Assembly: GCA_025964675.1 (NCBI GenBank)
Contig: JAOPYI010000177.1
Coordinates: 1-64,000, forward strand
DNA length: 64,000 nt
Source of the DNA: Sphaerisporangium sp.
Lineage (GTDB): Bacteria; Actinomycetota; Actinomycetes; Streptosporangiales; Streptosporangiaceae
Direction: 5' to 3'
The notes beneath the pieces were generated by a model that was not told the DNA's origin, did not search any database, and saw only the letters and a program-made list of their open reading frames with translations. Below are positions 31,094-41,971 of the stretch, in pieces (positions within the stretch are counted from its first letter, which is position 1; each line of letters opens with the position of its first letter). A program made the translations under genes and the position numbers.

Positions 31094-31921
31094 GTGACCG
31101 TGAGCACTGTCGACTGGAAGCGGTCCGGTGACTACGAGGACATCATCTACGAGACCGCCGAAGGCATCGCGAAGATCACGATCAACCGTCCCGAGCGGCG
31201 CAACGCCTTCCGTCCCACCACGGTCTTCGAACTCCAGGACGCCTTCAACAACGCCCGCGACGACGGCGACGTCGGCGTGGTCGTGCTCACCGGTGCCGGA
31301 GACGAGGCGTTCTGCTCAGGCGGCGACCAGAAGATCCGCGGCGACGACGGCTACATCGGGCCCGACGGCATCGGCCGTCTCAACGTGCTCGACCTCCAGA
31401 TCCAGATCCGCCGCCTGCCCAAGCCGGTCATCGCCATGGTCGCGGGGTACGCCGTCGGCGGGGGCCACGTGCTGCACGTCTGCTGCGACCTCACCATCGC
31501 CGCCGACAACGCAATGTTCGGCCAGACCGGCCCCAAGGTCGGCTCCTTCGACGGCGGCTACGGCGCGTGGCTGCTCGCCGAGACCGTCGGCCTGAAGAAG
31601 GCCCGCGAGATCTGGTACCTGTGCCGCTTGTACAGCGCCCAGGAGGCCCTCGGCATGGGCCTGGTCAACAAGGTCGTCCCCCTTGAGGAGCTCGAGGCCG
31701 AGACCGTCCAGTGGTGCCGCGAGATGCTCGACAAGTCGCCGCTGGCCCTGCGCATGCTCAAGGGCGCGATCAACGCCGTCAGCGACGGTGCCGCGGGCAT
31801 GCAGCAGTTCGCCGGTGACGCCACCCTCCTGTACTACATGAGCGAGGAGGCGCAGGAAGGCCGCGACGCCTTCAAGGAGAAGCGCCGTCCCGATTTCTCC
31901 CGCTTCCCGCGCCGCCCCTAG
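31094..31921 (+). CDS. menB: 1,4-Dihydroxy-2-naphthoyl-CoA synthase
   Basis: Crotonase fold; [27 protein letters not shown]. Confidence 0.94.
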   Translation: MTVSTVDWKRSGDYEDIIYETAEGIAKITINRPERRNAFRPTTVFELQDAFNNARDDGDVGVVVLTGAGDEAFCSGGDQKIRGDDGYIGPDGIGRLNVLDLQIQIRRLPKPVIAMVAGYAVGGGHVLHVCCDLTIAADNAMFGQTGPKVGSFDGGYGAWLLAETVGLKKAREIWYLCRLYSAQEALGMGLVNKVVPLEELEAETVQWCREMLDKSPLALRMLKGAINAVSDGAAGMQQFAGDATLLYYMSEEAQEGRDAFKEKRRPDFSRFPRRP

Positions 31922-31998
31922 ATGAGGGCCTTCCACGTTCGCACAAGCACTCGCCCTCGAGGGTCGCCCGCCCGGAAGGCCGCGTCCGAGGAGGCCAG

Positions 31999-33654
31999 GT
32001 GAACCCCGCCACCGCGCTGTCCCGCGTCCTGGTCGACGAGCTGGTGCGCTGCGGCCTGACCGAGGTGGTGCTGGCCCCCGGCTCCCGGTCGGCGCCGCTG
32101 GCCATCGCGGTCCACGGCGACTCCCGGCTGCGCCTGCACGTGCGCATCGACGAGCGGTCGGCGTCCTTCCTCGCCCTCGGCCTCGCCCGCAGGTCCGATC
32201 GCCCGGTCGCGCTGGTGTGCACCTCCGGCACCGCCGCCGCCAACTTTCACCCGGCCGTGGTAGAGGCCCACGAGTCGGGCGTGCCGCTGCTGGTATTGAC
32301 CGCCGACCGGCCGCCCGAGCTGCGCGCCACCGGCGCCAGCCAGACGATCGACCAGATCAAGCTGTACGGCTCATCGGTCCGCATGTTCAGCGAGGTCGGC
32401 GTCCCGGAGGAACGGCCGGGCCAGGTCGCCTACTGGCGCTCGCTGGCCGGCCGCGCCTACCAGCGCGCGCTCGGCCCCGGTGACCCCGGCCCCGTCCACC
32501 TCAACCTCGCCTTCCGCGAGCCGCTCGTCCCCGACGGCGACCCCACCTGGTGTGAGCCCCTCGACGGGGACGCGAGCGGCCCCTGGGTACGAGCCCGCGT
32601 GGCACCGCCCTCGTCGGGCCTGCACGTCCAGTCCACCCGCCGCGGCGTCCTTGTGGTCGGCGACGGCGCGACCAACGTGCGGCGGTACGTCGCAGCCGCG
32701 GGCATGGCGGGCTGGCCGGTGCTGTCGGAGCCCACCGGCGGCGGCAGGTACGGCGACCAGGCCATCTCGGCGTACCACTTCCTGCTCGGCACGCCCGAGT
32801 TCGCCGACGCCCACCGGCCCGACGTCGTGGTGACCCTCGGCCGGCCGAGCCTTTCCCGGCCGCTGCTGTCATGGCTGAGGGGTGCCGGCGAGCACGTCGT
32901 CGTCGCCCCCGACCTGACCCGCTGGCCCGACCCCACCCGGTCGGCCACCAAGGTCGCCGAGGTCGTCGAGATCACTGTCGCGGCCGGTGACGACGCCTGG
33001 CTGCGATCCTGGCGGGCGGCGGAGTCCGCCGCCCGCGAAGCCGTCGACGCCCTGCTCGACGACTCGGGCCTGAGCGAGCCCCGCCTCGCCAGGGACCTGG
33101 CCGAGGCGCTCCCCAACAACGCCCTTCTGTTCTGCGGCTCCTCGATGCCGATCAGGGATCTCGACCAGGCCATGCGGCCCCGGCGCGGCGTGCGGCTACT
33201 GGCCAACCGCGGCGCGTCCGGCATCGACGGGCTCGTGTCCACCGCGATGGGGGCGGCGCTCGCCCACAACGGGCCGTCGTACGCACTGCTCGGCGACCTC
33301 ACCCTGCTGCACGACCAGAACGGCCTGATCCTCGGCCCCCGCGAGCCCCGGCCGGACCTGTGCGTCGTCGTCGTCAACAACGACGGCGGCGGCATCTTCT
33401 CCCTGCTGCCGCAGGCGGCCCTGCCCGACTCCTTCGAGCGCGTCTTCGGCACCCCGCACGGCGTCGACCTGTCGTTCGTCGCGGCCGCCACGGGCACGCC
33501 CCACACCCTGCTGTCCTCGATCGACGACCTGCCCAAGGCGATCAGGGGAGAGGGCGTGCGCATCGTGGAGGCCCGGACCGACCGCGAGGCGAACGCCCGC
33601 CTGCACGTGGCGATGCGCGACGCCGCCCAGGAAGCGGTCCGCTCGCTCCACTAG
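31999..33654 (+). CDS. menD: SEPHCHC synthase
   Basis: ThDP enzyme; ELVRCGLTEVVLAPGSRSAPLAIA, NRGASGIDGLVSTAMG. Confidence 0.94.
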   Translation: MNPATALSRVLVDELVRCGLTEVVLAPGSRSAPLAIAVHGDSRLRLHVRIDERSASFLALGLARRSDRPVALVCTSGTAAANFHPAVVEAHESGVPLLVLTADRPPELRATGASQTIDQIKLYGSSVRMFSEVGVPEERPGQVAYWRSLAGRAYQRALGPGDPGPVHLNLAFREPLVPDGDPTWCEPLDGDASGPWVRARVAPPSSGLHVQSTRRGVLVVGDGATNVRRYVAAAGMAGWPVLSEPTGGGRYGDQAISAYHFLLGTPEFADAHRPDVVVTLGRPSLSRPLLSWLRGAGEHVVVAPDLTRWPDPTRSATKVAEVVEITVAAGDDAWLRSWRAAESAAREAVDALLDDSGLSEPRLARDLAEALPNNALLFCGSSMPIRDLDQAMRPRRGVRLLANRGASGIDGLVSTAMGAALAHNGPSYALLGDLTLLHDQNGLILGPREPRPDLCVVVVNNDGGGIFSLLPQAALPDSFERVFGTPHGVDLSFVAAATGTPHTLLSSIDDLPKAIRGEGVRIVEARTDREANARLHVAMRDAAQEAVRSLH

Positions 33655-33743
33655 CAAAGGCGTACCGCCCTCCGGTCATCTAGCGCGAAAGTCTCCCCAC
33701 GGTGCGTAAATGGGAACCCATCCCACGACATAGGGTGTGACTT

Positions 33744-34400
33744 ATGCATGTCGAGGAATGGCTTCAGGCGATCCCCCCGATCTGGATCTGCGTGATCGTG
33801 GGCGTCGTGATCGGCCTGGAGAGCCTCGGCATCCCGCTGCCAGGAGAGGTCATCCTCGTCAGCGCGGCGCTGCTGTCGGCGCAGCACCTCGTGAGCCCGG
33901 TGTGGGTGGGGGTCTGCGCGAGCGCCGGCGCGATCATCGGCGACTCGATCGGGTACGCCATCGGCCGCAAGGGCGGGCAGCCGCTGTTCGACCGCCTCGG
34001 CAGGCGGTTCCCCAAGCACTTCGGCCCCGTCCACATCGCCAAGGCCCGGGGGGTCTTCGACCGGTGGGGGATGTGGGCCGTCTTCCTCGGCCGCTTCATC
34101 GCCCTGCTGCGCATCCTCGCCGGACCGCTCGCGGGCGCTCTGCGCATGCCGTACTGGCGCTTCCTGGTCGCCAACGTGCTCGGCGGCATCATCTGGGCGA
34201 GCGGCACCACCGCCGTGATCTACTACCTCGGGATCGTGGCCGACAAGTGGCTCAAGGGCTTCTCCTGGGTCGGGCTCGTCGTCGCGGTCCTGTTCGGCAT
34301 CTGCACCACGCTTTACATCAAGCGACGCGCCGCACGAGTCGAGGAGCCGGAGACCGACGAGGCCGCTCAGCGCTCGATGAGCGTGACCTCCAGCGAGTAG
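33744..34400 (+). CDS. DedA family membrane protein
   Basis: DedA motifs including GRFIALLRILAGPLAGALRMPYWRF. Confidence 0.88.
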   Translation: MHVEEWLQAIPPIWICVIVGVVIGLESLGIPLPGEVILVSAALLSAQHLVSPVWVGVCASAGAIIGDSIGYAIGRKGGQPLFDRLGRRFPKHFGPVHIAKARGVFDRWGMWAVFLGRFIALLRILAGPLAGALRMPYWRFLVANVLGGIIWASGTTAVIYYLGIVADKWLKGFSWVGLVVAVLFGICTTLYIKRRAARVEEPETDEAAQRSMSVTSSE

Positions 34401-35107
34401 TGCGAGGCCCGGTAGACATGGGAGCCGTGCTCCACGGCCCTGCCCTGGTCGTCGTAGGTCGTGCGGATCATCGTGAGCAGCGGCGCGCCGCGGCGCTCCT
34501 CCAGCAGCCGACCCTCGGCCGGGGTGGCCGCCCGGGCGCCGATGCGCTGGTTGGCCACGCGCATCCGCACGCCGGCCCCCCGCAGCAGCTCGTACAGACC
34601 GCGCTCCTCCAGGGCCTGCGGCGTCAGCGAGCCGAGGCCGGCAGGCAGCCAGTTGTGCAGGAGGGCCAGCGGCTCACCGGCCGCGTAGCGCACCCGTTCC
34701 AGGCGCAGCAGTTCCGTGCCCGCCGCGACGCCGAGGACGGCGGCGATCTCCTCGCCGGCGCTGACGGGCCGCAGTGAGAGCACCCGCGTAGTGGGCTCCT
34801 GGCCGGCGCGGCGCAGATCGTCGTACAGGCTGGTCAGCTCGACCGAGCGCTTGACCTGGCCGTGCACCACCTGGGTGCCGACACCGCGCTTGCGCACCAG
34901 CAGGCCCTTGTCCACGAGATACTGGATCGCCTGTCGGATGGTGGGGCGCGACAGCCCGAGCCGGTCGGCGAGCAGGATCTCGTTGTCGAGCCGGGCGCCG
35001 GGCGTGAGGTCGCCACGCCGGATCGCCTCGGCGATCTGCTCGGCCACCTGGAAGTAGAGCGGCACCGGGCTGGAGCGATCGAGGTCGATGTCCAGTCGAG
35101 TGCCCAT
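34367..35107 (-). CDS. GntR family regulator (HutC/UTRA type)
   Basis: QIAEAIRRGDLTPGARLDNEILLADRLGLSRPTIRQAIQYLVDKGLLVRKRGVGTQV. Confidence 0.92.
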   Translation of the reverse strand: MGTRLDIDLDRSSPVPLYFQVAEQIAEAIRRGDLTPGARLDNEILLADRLGLSRPTIRQAIQYLVDKGLLVRKRGVGTQVVHGQVKRSVELTSLYDDLRRAGQEPTTRVLSLRPVSAGEEIAAVLGVAAGTELLRLERVRYAAGEPLALLHNWLPAGLGSLTPQALEERGLYELLRGAGVRMRVANQRIGARAATPAEGRLLEERRGAPLLTMIRTTYDDQGRAVEHGSHVYRASHYSLEVTLIER

Positions 35108-35157
35108 GGCTTCTCCCGGCTCCGTGACTGATCGCTAGGTCACGAGGCTAGCGGACA

Positions 35158-35176
35158 TCAGAATGTCCTGACAAAT
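35158..35176. promoter_or_regulatory. Candidate GntR operator copy 1: TCAGAATGTCCTGACAAAT
   Basis: Contains TGTC-N2-GACA; near-identical second copy at 35352. Confidence 0.6.
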
Positions 35177-35233
35177 AGCTCGAGGAGATTCTGCGGATCG
35201 TGCGCAAGCTTGGGTGAGGTGACGTCCCTTGGA

Positions 35234-35263
35234 GCCCGGCGAGACCGCTCGCCGGGCCTTTTT
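35234..35263 (+). terminator. Intrinsic terminator in divergent intergenic region
   Basis: GCCCGGCGAG-ACCG-CTCGCCGGGC-C-TTTTT, 10-bp perfect stem. Confidence 0.75.
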
Positions 35264-35351
35264 CACGTCCAGGCACAGGTCAGGGTCATGGTGGCCGGCA
35301 GAGCGCTAGATCGGTATGCCCCAATGAAAGCCGATGAGAGTGGGCCATACG

Positions 35352-35370
35352 TCAGAATGTCACGACAAAC
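35352..35370. promoter_or_regulatory. Candidate GntR operator copy 2: TCAGAATGTCACGACAAAC
   Basis: Directly upstream of TTGACA (35373-35378) with TACAAA 17 nt later. Confidence 0.6.
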
Positions 35371-35449
35371 AATTGACAGGGAGGTTACGTGAGGTTACAA
35401 ACCTGACATGCGGCCGATCCCGTCCCCCGGGACGGTACGGGAGGTATCC

Positions 35450-36436
35450 ATGAGGCGAGTCACCGGATTGATCACAGCGACGGTGCTGGGAGCACTGCTG
35501 CTGAGCGGATGTTCCAGCGGCGACAACACGACACCCTCGGCGGGCGCCCCCGCGTCGTCGGCGGCCGGGGGCCAGGGCGGCGGCACCTTCGCCGTCATCA
35601 CGCACGGCGCGCCGGGAGACTCGTTCTGGGACGTCGTGAAGAACGGCGCCGAGGCGGCCGGCAGGCAGTACGGCGCCAAGGTCACCTACCAGGGCGACGG
35701 GGACCCCGCCAAGCAGGCCCAGCTCATCGACCAGGCGGTGAGTGAGAAGGTCGACGGCGTCGTGGTTTCGATGGCCAACCCCGACGCGCTGAAGGAGTCC
35801 ATCGCCAAGGCGGTGGCCGCCAGGATCCCGGTCGTCACCATCAACTCCGGCGCCGACAGGTCCAAGGAGTTCGGGGCGATCACCCACGTCGGGCAGTCCG
35901 AGGAGGTGGCCGGGCGCGGCGCGGGGGAGAAGCTCAGGGCCGAGGGCGTCACCAAGCTGCTCTGCGTCATCCACGAGGCGGGCAACATCGGCCTGGACCA
36001 GCGGTGCGCCGGTGCCACGGCGACCCTCGGCGGCACCGTTGAACGGCTGCAGGTCGACGTCAGCAACCTCGCCGACGCCACCTCCAAGATCAAGGCGAAG
36101 CTCCAGACGGACACCGGCCTCAACGGCGTGCTCACCCTGAACCCAGCGGTCGCCATCGCCGCCCGCGACGCCATCAAGGACGGCGGCTCCAAGGCCAGGC
36201 TCGCCACCTTCGACCTGTCGGCCGACGTCGTCGACGCGATCGGGACAGGGGAGATCCTGTTCGCCGTCGACCAGCAGCAGTACCTCCAGGGCTGGCTGCC
36301 GATCACCTTCCTCTACCTGTTCAAGAAGAACCTCAACACCGTGGGCGGCGGCCTGCCCGTCAACACGGGCCCGGGGTTCGTGACCAAGGAGAACGCCGGG
36401 CAGGTCGCCAAGCTCGCACAGGGGGGCACGCGGTGA
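35450..36436 (+). CDS. Sugar ABC transporter substrate-binding lipoprotein
   Basis: Lipobox LLLSGCSS; periplasmic-binding protein fold (AVITHGAPGDSFWDVVKNGAEAAG). Confidence 0.9.
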   Translation: MRRVTGLITATVLGALLLSGCSSGDNTTPSAGAPASSAAGGQGGGTFAVITHGAPGDSFWDVVKNGAEAAGRQYGAKVTYQGDGDPAKQAQLIDQAVSEKVDGVVVSMANPDALKESIAKAVAARIPVVTINSGADRSKEFGAITHVGQSEEVAGRGAGEKLRAEGVTKLLCVIHEAGNIGLDQRCAGATATLGGTVERLQVDVSNLADATSKIKAKLQTDTGLNGVLTLNPAVAIAARDAIKDGGSKARLATFDLSADVVDAIGTGEILFAVDQQQYLQGWLPITFLYLFKKNLNTVGGGLPVNTGPGFVTKENAGQVAKLAQGGTR

Positions 36437-37463
36437 CCAGCGTCGCCGCCGATGAGCGGATGGCGGGCGCCGGGTGGGTCCGGCGCCTGCTGATCCGCCC
36501 CGAGCTGGGCTCGGTGATCGGCGCCGTCGCGGTCTTCGCGTTCTTCTCCTCGCAGTCGCCGGTCTTCCGGTCGGCCGACGGCGTGGCGAACTGGCTGGAC
36601 CCGGCGTCCACGCTGGGCATCATGGCCGTCGCCATCGCCCTGCTGATGATCGGTGGGGAGTTCGACCTGTCCGCCGGCGTGCTCACCGGCACGACGGGGC
36701 TGGTCCTGGTCACGCTCGCCACCGAGTACGGCTGGAACGTGTGGGCCGCGATGCTCGCCGGGCTGGTCCTGGCCCTGGTGATCGGCTTTCTCAACGGCCT
36801 GCTGGTGGTACGTACCAAGCTGCCCAGCTTCATCGTGACCCTCGGCACCTTCCTCATGCTGCAAGGGCTGAACCTCGGCGTCACCAAGGCGCTGACCGGC
36901 ACGGTGCAGGTCAGCGGCCTCAGGAGGGCCGACGGGTACGACGGCGCGCGGGCGCTGCTGGCGGGCTCGGTCACCGTCGGCGGAGTGGACTTCCGCGTGG
37001 CGATCTTCTGGTGGGCCGGCGTCACGGCCCTGGCCACCTGGGTCCTGATGCGGTCGAGGGCCGGAAACTGGATCTTCGCGGTCGGGGGGAACGAGCAGGC
37101 GGCCCGTGCCGTCGGCGTGCCCGCCGCCCGTACCAAGATCGCGCTGTTCATGGGCACGGCCACCGCGGCCTGGCTGGTCGGCTCGATCCTGGCGCTGCGC
37201 TTCACCTCGGTCCAGGCCAACTCCGGCATCGGCCAGGAGTTCATCTACATCATCGCCGCCGTGATCGGTGGCTGCCTGCTCACCGGCGGATACGGTTCGG
37301 CGATCGGCGCGTCCATCGGCGCGGTGATCTTCGGGATGGCCGACAAGGGCATCGTGTTCGCCGGATGGGACGCCGACTGGTTCAAGTTCTTCCTGGGCGG
37401 GATGCTGCTGCTGGCCACCCTCGCCAACCGCCTGGTCCGCCGCTACGCCGAGGAGGCGCGACG

Positions 37464-37467
<4 letters not shown>
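36433..37467 (+). CDS. Sugar ABC transporter permease (RbsC/FrcC-like)
   Basis: [37 protein letters not shown]; start overlaps preceding stop. Confidence 0.9.
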
Positions 37468-38285
<818 letters not shown>

Positions 38286-38299
38286 GCGCCTCGATCAGC

Positions 38300-39529
38300 T
38301 CAGCCCTCCAGGGCGTACCTCATCACGCGGAACTTGGCCTGTGCCTCGGCCAGTTCGGCGGCCGGATCCGAGCCGCCCATGATGCCGCAGCCCGCGAACA
38401 GCCGGGCCCGCCGCCCCTCGACGTAGGCACAGCGCAGGGCGATGCCCCACTCGCCGTCGCCCCGGGCGTCGATCCAGCCCACGGGACCGGAGTAACCGGC
38501 GCGGTCCATGCCCTCCAGCTCGCGGATCACCTCCAGCGCGACGCCGGTCGGCGTGCCGCCGACGGCGGCCGTCGGATGCATGGCCGCGACCACGTCGAGC
38601 ACCGACGCGCCGTCGGCCAGCCGGCCCCGGACCCGGCTGGCCAGATGCTGCACGTTGGGCAGCACCAGCAGCTCCGGATCGTCGGGCACCGAGAGCGACG
38701 AGCACAGCGGCGTGAGCGCCTCGCGCACCGAGGCGATCGCGCAGGCGTGCTCGTGGCGGTCCTTGGCGGAGGCGAACAGCGCCGCGGCCTTCGCCCGGTC
38801 GTCTGCCGGGCCGGCTCCGCGGTAGGTGGTGCCGGCCAGCACCAGGGACTCGATGGCCTCGCCGGTGTGCCGCACCAGCAGCTCTGGCGTGGCGCCGACC
38901 AGACCGGCGCAGGAGAAGGTGTAGCAGTCGGGATAGGCGCGGGCCAGGCGGTCGAGCAGGATCCGCACGTCGATCTCACGCTCGGCCGTCGCCACCAGGT
39001 CACGGGCGAGCACGACCTTCTCCAGCCGGCCCGACCGTATCTCGCCGACCGCGCGGGCCACGGCGTGCTGCCACTCGGGCGCGGTGAGAGAGCCGTCGCC
39101 GTACACCACCCTGCCGAAGGGCGCGGCGGACGCCATGAGGTCGATGGGCGCGTCTCCTACCGTGGTCAGCCACGCGCGGCCGTTCCTGCGGCCCAGCACG
39201 ACCCGGGGGACGACCAGCACCGACCCCGGGGCGTCGGGGTCGAAGGTGAACGAGCCGAAAGCGACGGGGCCCGAGCCGGGCACGTGCACGTCGTCGTCGA
39301 TGTGGGCCTCGCCGAACGCCGTCGCGAGCCACCGCCTGGCCCAGTCGAAGCGGCCCGGGCCGGAAGGAACCGTCACCCGCGCGGCCTCACCCCAGGCCAC
39401 CAGGCCTTCGCCGTGGCGGACCCAGGCGTAGGGCGGGGCCTGTGGCAGTCGCGCGATCAGGTCTTCCGGGTGGTGGATGGGGATGCTGCGAACCAGCGGG
39501 GGGCGGGTTATCCCGAGCGCGACACTCAC
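38300..39529 (-). CDS. menF: Isochorismate synthase
   Basis: Chorismate-binding family (LVLAGTTYRGAGPADD...HPTAAVGGTPTGVALEVIRELE); GTG start chosen with AAGGTGG SD. Confidence 0.88.
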   Translation of the reverse strand: MSVALGITRPPLVRSIPIHHPEDLIARLPQAPPYAWVRHGEGLVAWGEAARVTVPSGPGRFDWARRWLATAFGEAHIDDDVHVPGSGPVAFGSFTFDPDAPGSVLVVPRVVLGRRNGRAWLTTVGDAPIDLMASAAPFGRVVYGDGSLTAPEWQHAVARAVGEIRSGRLEKVVLARDLVATAEREIDVRILLDRLARAYPDCYTFSCAGLVGATPELLVRHTGEAIESLVLAGTTYRGAGPADDRAKAAALFASAKDRHEHACAIASVREALTPLCSSLSVPDDPELLVLPNVQHLASRVRGRLADGASVLDVVAAMHPTAAVGGTPTGVALEVIRELEGMDRAGYSGPVGWIDARGDGEWGIALRCAYVEGRRARLFAGCGIMGGSDPAAELAEAQAKFRVMRYALEG

Positions 39530-39772
39530 TCTGCCCACCTTATGCGGAAACTGAACGCGTTCGACATCGGGTGCCCGTCTCACAGCCCCGCCCGCTCACG
39601 GTGATTCGCAGTCATGGGCGCCTACACACGCGTCATGCCTTGTCAAGCCGCGATAGGAACTTGGTCAACGGTAGCAACGCCTTGCCTGGAGGTAATAGAG
39701 CGAGGCCTTCCTGATCTCTACCTTGGTTCTCGATCTCTTCCCCGGGATCGTTCGTCCCAGGTGGAGGTGACC

Positions 39773-40627
39773 ATGGTCAGCAAGTTCGCGCTCGTTCTCG
39801 CATCCGCGGTGGTGTGCGTGCCCGGCACGGCGGTGGCGGCGGCGGCCGATCCGGTGCCCACGGTCATGGCGGCGCTCGGCGACTCGATCAGCGCGGGCTT
39901 CAACGCCTGCGGGTGGTATCTCGCGTGCACCTCCCGCTCCTGGTCGGCCGGTGACGATCCCGGCGTCAACAGCCACTACCTGCGAATGCTCGCGATCGGC
40001 CCGAGCGTCAAGGGGCACAACCTCAACCTCGCCGTGGCGGGATCCACCAGCGCCGACCTGGCCGTGCAGGCCGAGAGGGCCGTGGCGGCCAAGGCCGGCT
40101 ACGTCACGATCCTGATCGGCGCGCAGGACGCCTGCGCGTCCAGCGAGTCGAAGATGACGCCGGTCGCGACCTACCGCGCCCGGATCGACCGCGCGTTCGC
40201 GTTGCTCTCCCCGGCGGGTACGAAGATCTTCGCTGCCAGCATCCCCGACATCAAGCGGCTGTGGCGCATCGGCAAGGACAACGTCGTCGCGAAGTCGTTC
40301 TGGGCGCTCGGCCGCATCTGCCCCACGATGCTGGCCCACGCCGGCTCCACCGCCAAGAAGGACCAGGCCCGCAGGGACCGCGTCAGGGAGCGCGTCCAGG
40401 ACTACAACGCCGAGATGGCGCAGGCGTGCGCGGCGTACGGCCCGGGGTGCAGGTCCGACGGCGGCGCGGTCTTCTCCTACCCCTTCACGCTCGACCACAT
40501 CAGCAAGTGGGACTTCTTCCACCCCAACGCCGACGGCCAGCGGGCTCTCGCCCAGGCGACGTTCAAGCTGGGCTTCCCGTGGGATCCGGACACCCTGACG
40601 CGGGAGCCGCTCGCCGTCGCCCCGTGA
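39773..40627 (+). CDS. Secreted SGNH/GDSL-type hydrolase
   Basis: Signal peptide then MAALGDSISAGFNACG, DHISKWDFFHPNADGQRALA. Confidence 0.85.
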   Translation: MVSKFALVLASAVVCVPGTAVAAAADPVPTVMAALGDSISAGFNACGWYLACTSRSWSAGDDPGVNSHYLRMLAIGPSVKGHNLNLAVAGSTSADLAVQAERAVAAKAGYVTILIGAQDACASSESKMTPVATYRARIDRAFALLSPAGTKIFAASIPDIKRLWRIGKDNVVAKSFWALGRICPTMLAHAGSTAKKDQARRDRVRERVQDYNAEMAQACAAYGPGCRSDGGAVFSYPFTLDHISKWDFFHPNADGQRALAQATFKLGFPWDPDTLTREPLAVAP

Positions 40628-40739
40628 CGACCAGCGGCCGGCGGCACCTGGTCACCGGGCTCTCAGCGGGTCAGAGCGCCGTTGTGGCGGGCAAGCGTGG
40701 AGCGCCGGGTGAATCACGCGTTCCCCGGCCAGGATCCGC

Positions 40740-40830
40740 CGGACCTGCTGGCACGTCGAGCGGAAGAACGTCTGCATCTACTCCCAGCTCAAGAGCTGTT
40801 CCTCCCCCGAGGTCGCGGCGATGCTGGCCG
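40740..40830 (+). pseudogene. Remnant of Tn3-family transposase (TnpA)
   Basis: Unlisted frame reads [29 protein letters not shown], resembling the conserved Tn3 TnpA segment (V)CIYSQLKxCSSSEVAAMIEG. Confidence 0.75.
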
Positions 40831-40914
40831 TGCGCGACGGGGCCACGGTCACCGGCCGCGATCAACGAATGGCTTTGATGATCACCCGTGAGATCAGGCG
40901 AAGGTGACTCGGCG

Positions 40915-40945
40915 TTGACATTATGCAGGTAATTGCCTGCATAAT
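40915..40945 (+). promoter_or_regulatory. Promoter/operator: TTGACA plus perfect inverted repeat ATTATGCAGG-N6-CCTGCATAAT
   Basis: Read directly; immediately upstream of the ArsR-type GTG start at 40952. Confidence 0.65.
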
Positions 40946-40951
40946 AGGAGC

Positions 40952-41761
40952 GTGAGCCTCGAAGCGAGAACGGTGGACTCGGTTTTCAAAGCGCTGGCCG
41001 ACCCCACCCGACGACTCCTGCTCGACCGTCTGCGCGAGCACAACGGCCAGACGCTGCGCGAGCTGTGCGAACGATTGGACATGGCGCGCCAGTCGGCGAC
41101 ACAGCATCTCGACATCCTTGAGCGGGCCAACCTCGTGACCGTCGTCCGGCGCGGACGGGAACGGCTTCACTATCTCAACCCGGCGCCGATCCACGAGATC
41201 GAGGAGCGCTGGATCTCGGGGTTCGACAAGCCCCGCCTGCAAGCGATCAGTGCCATCAAGAACCAGGCAGAGGAGTACGCCATGACCAGCAAACCCACGC
41301 CCGTGCCGACCTACGTCTATGTCACCTACATCCGCGCAAGCGCGGAGCAGGTGTGGCAAGCCCTGACGGACGCAGACCTGACGGCGCGCTACTGGGGACA
41401 CGCCAACGTTTCTGACTGGCAGCCGGGCTCGAGCTGGGAGCACCAACGCGTCGACGGATCAGGCGTCGTCGATGTCGTCGGTCGAGTGATCAAGGCGGAG
41501 CCCCCGACGCGCTTGGTCATCACCTTCGACGACGCCCCTGTCGCCGAATCGCCAAGAGAACCGTCGGTCGTCACCTTCCTTGTCGAACCGCACCACGACA
41601 TCGTCCGGCTCACCGTGACCCACGAGAACCTCGCCAACCTGGCGATGCTCAGCGGCATTTCGCATGGATGGCCCGCCGTGCTGGCGAACCTCAAGTCGCT
41701 GCTGGAGACCGGTGAGATCCTCCCGCAAGCGCCATGGGACATGTCCCCCGCGCACGCCTGA
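40952..41761 (+). CDS. ArsR-type HTH fused to SRPBCC (AHSA1-like) domain
   Basis: VFKALADPTRRLLLDRLREHNGQTLRELCERLDMARQSATQHLDILERANLV; C-terminal SRPBCC region. Confidence 0.88.
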   Translation: MSLEARTVDSVFKALADPTRRLLLDRLREHNGQTLRELCERLDMARQSATQHLDILERANLVTVVRRGRERLHYLNPAPIHEIEERWISGFDKPRLQAISAIKNQAEEYAMTSKPTPVPTYVYVTYIRASAEQVWQALTDADLTARYWGHANVSDWQPGSSWEHQRVDGSGVVDVVGRVIKAEPPTRLVITFDDAPVAESPREPSVVTFLVEPHHDIVRLTVTHENLANLAMLSGISHGWPAVLANLKSLLETGEILPQAPWDMSPAHA

Positions 41762-41971
41762 GACGGCAGCCGCCAATCGACACACTGGTGCCCACCCTGC
41801 TCCTGTCCAACGAGACGGTGCTGGTCGATCAGCCCGTCCCGCTGAGGGACCTCATCACCGGCCTCGCAGAAGTCGAGCTGCCCGGCCACACGCAACAGCT
41901 CCTGGCCCTACTGCCGCAAGGCGCCCGGGCCGAAGCCACAACATGATCTTCCCGCGTGCGGCGACTGTCCT

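Noticed and set aside
41734-41946. 70-aa ORF after the ArsR-SRPBCC gene
   Set aside because: No recognisable family; may be a degenerate fragment in the acquired patch but not supportable as a gene.
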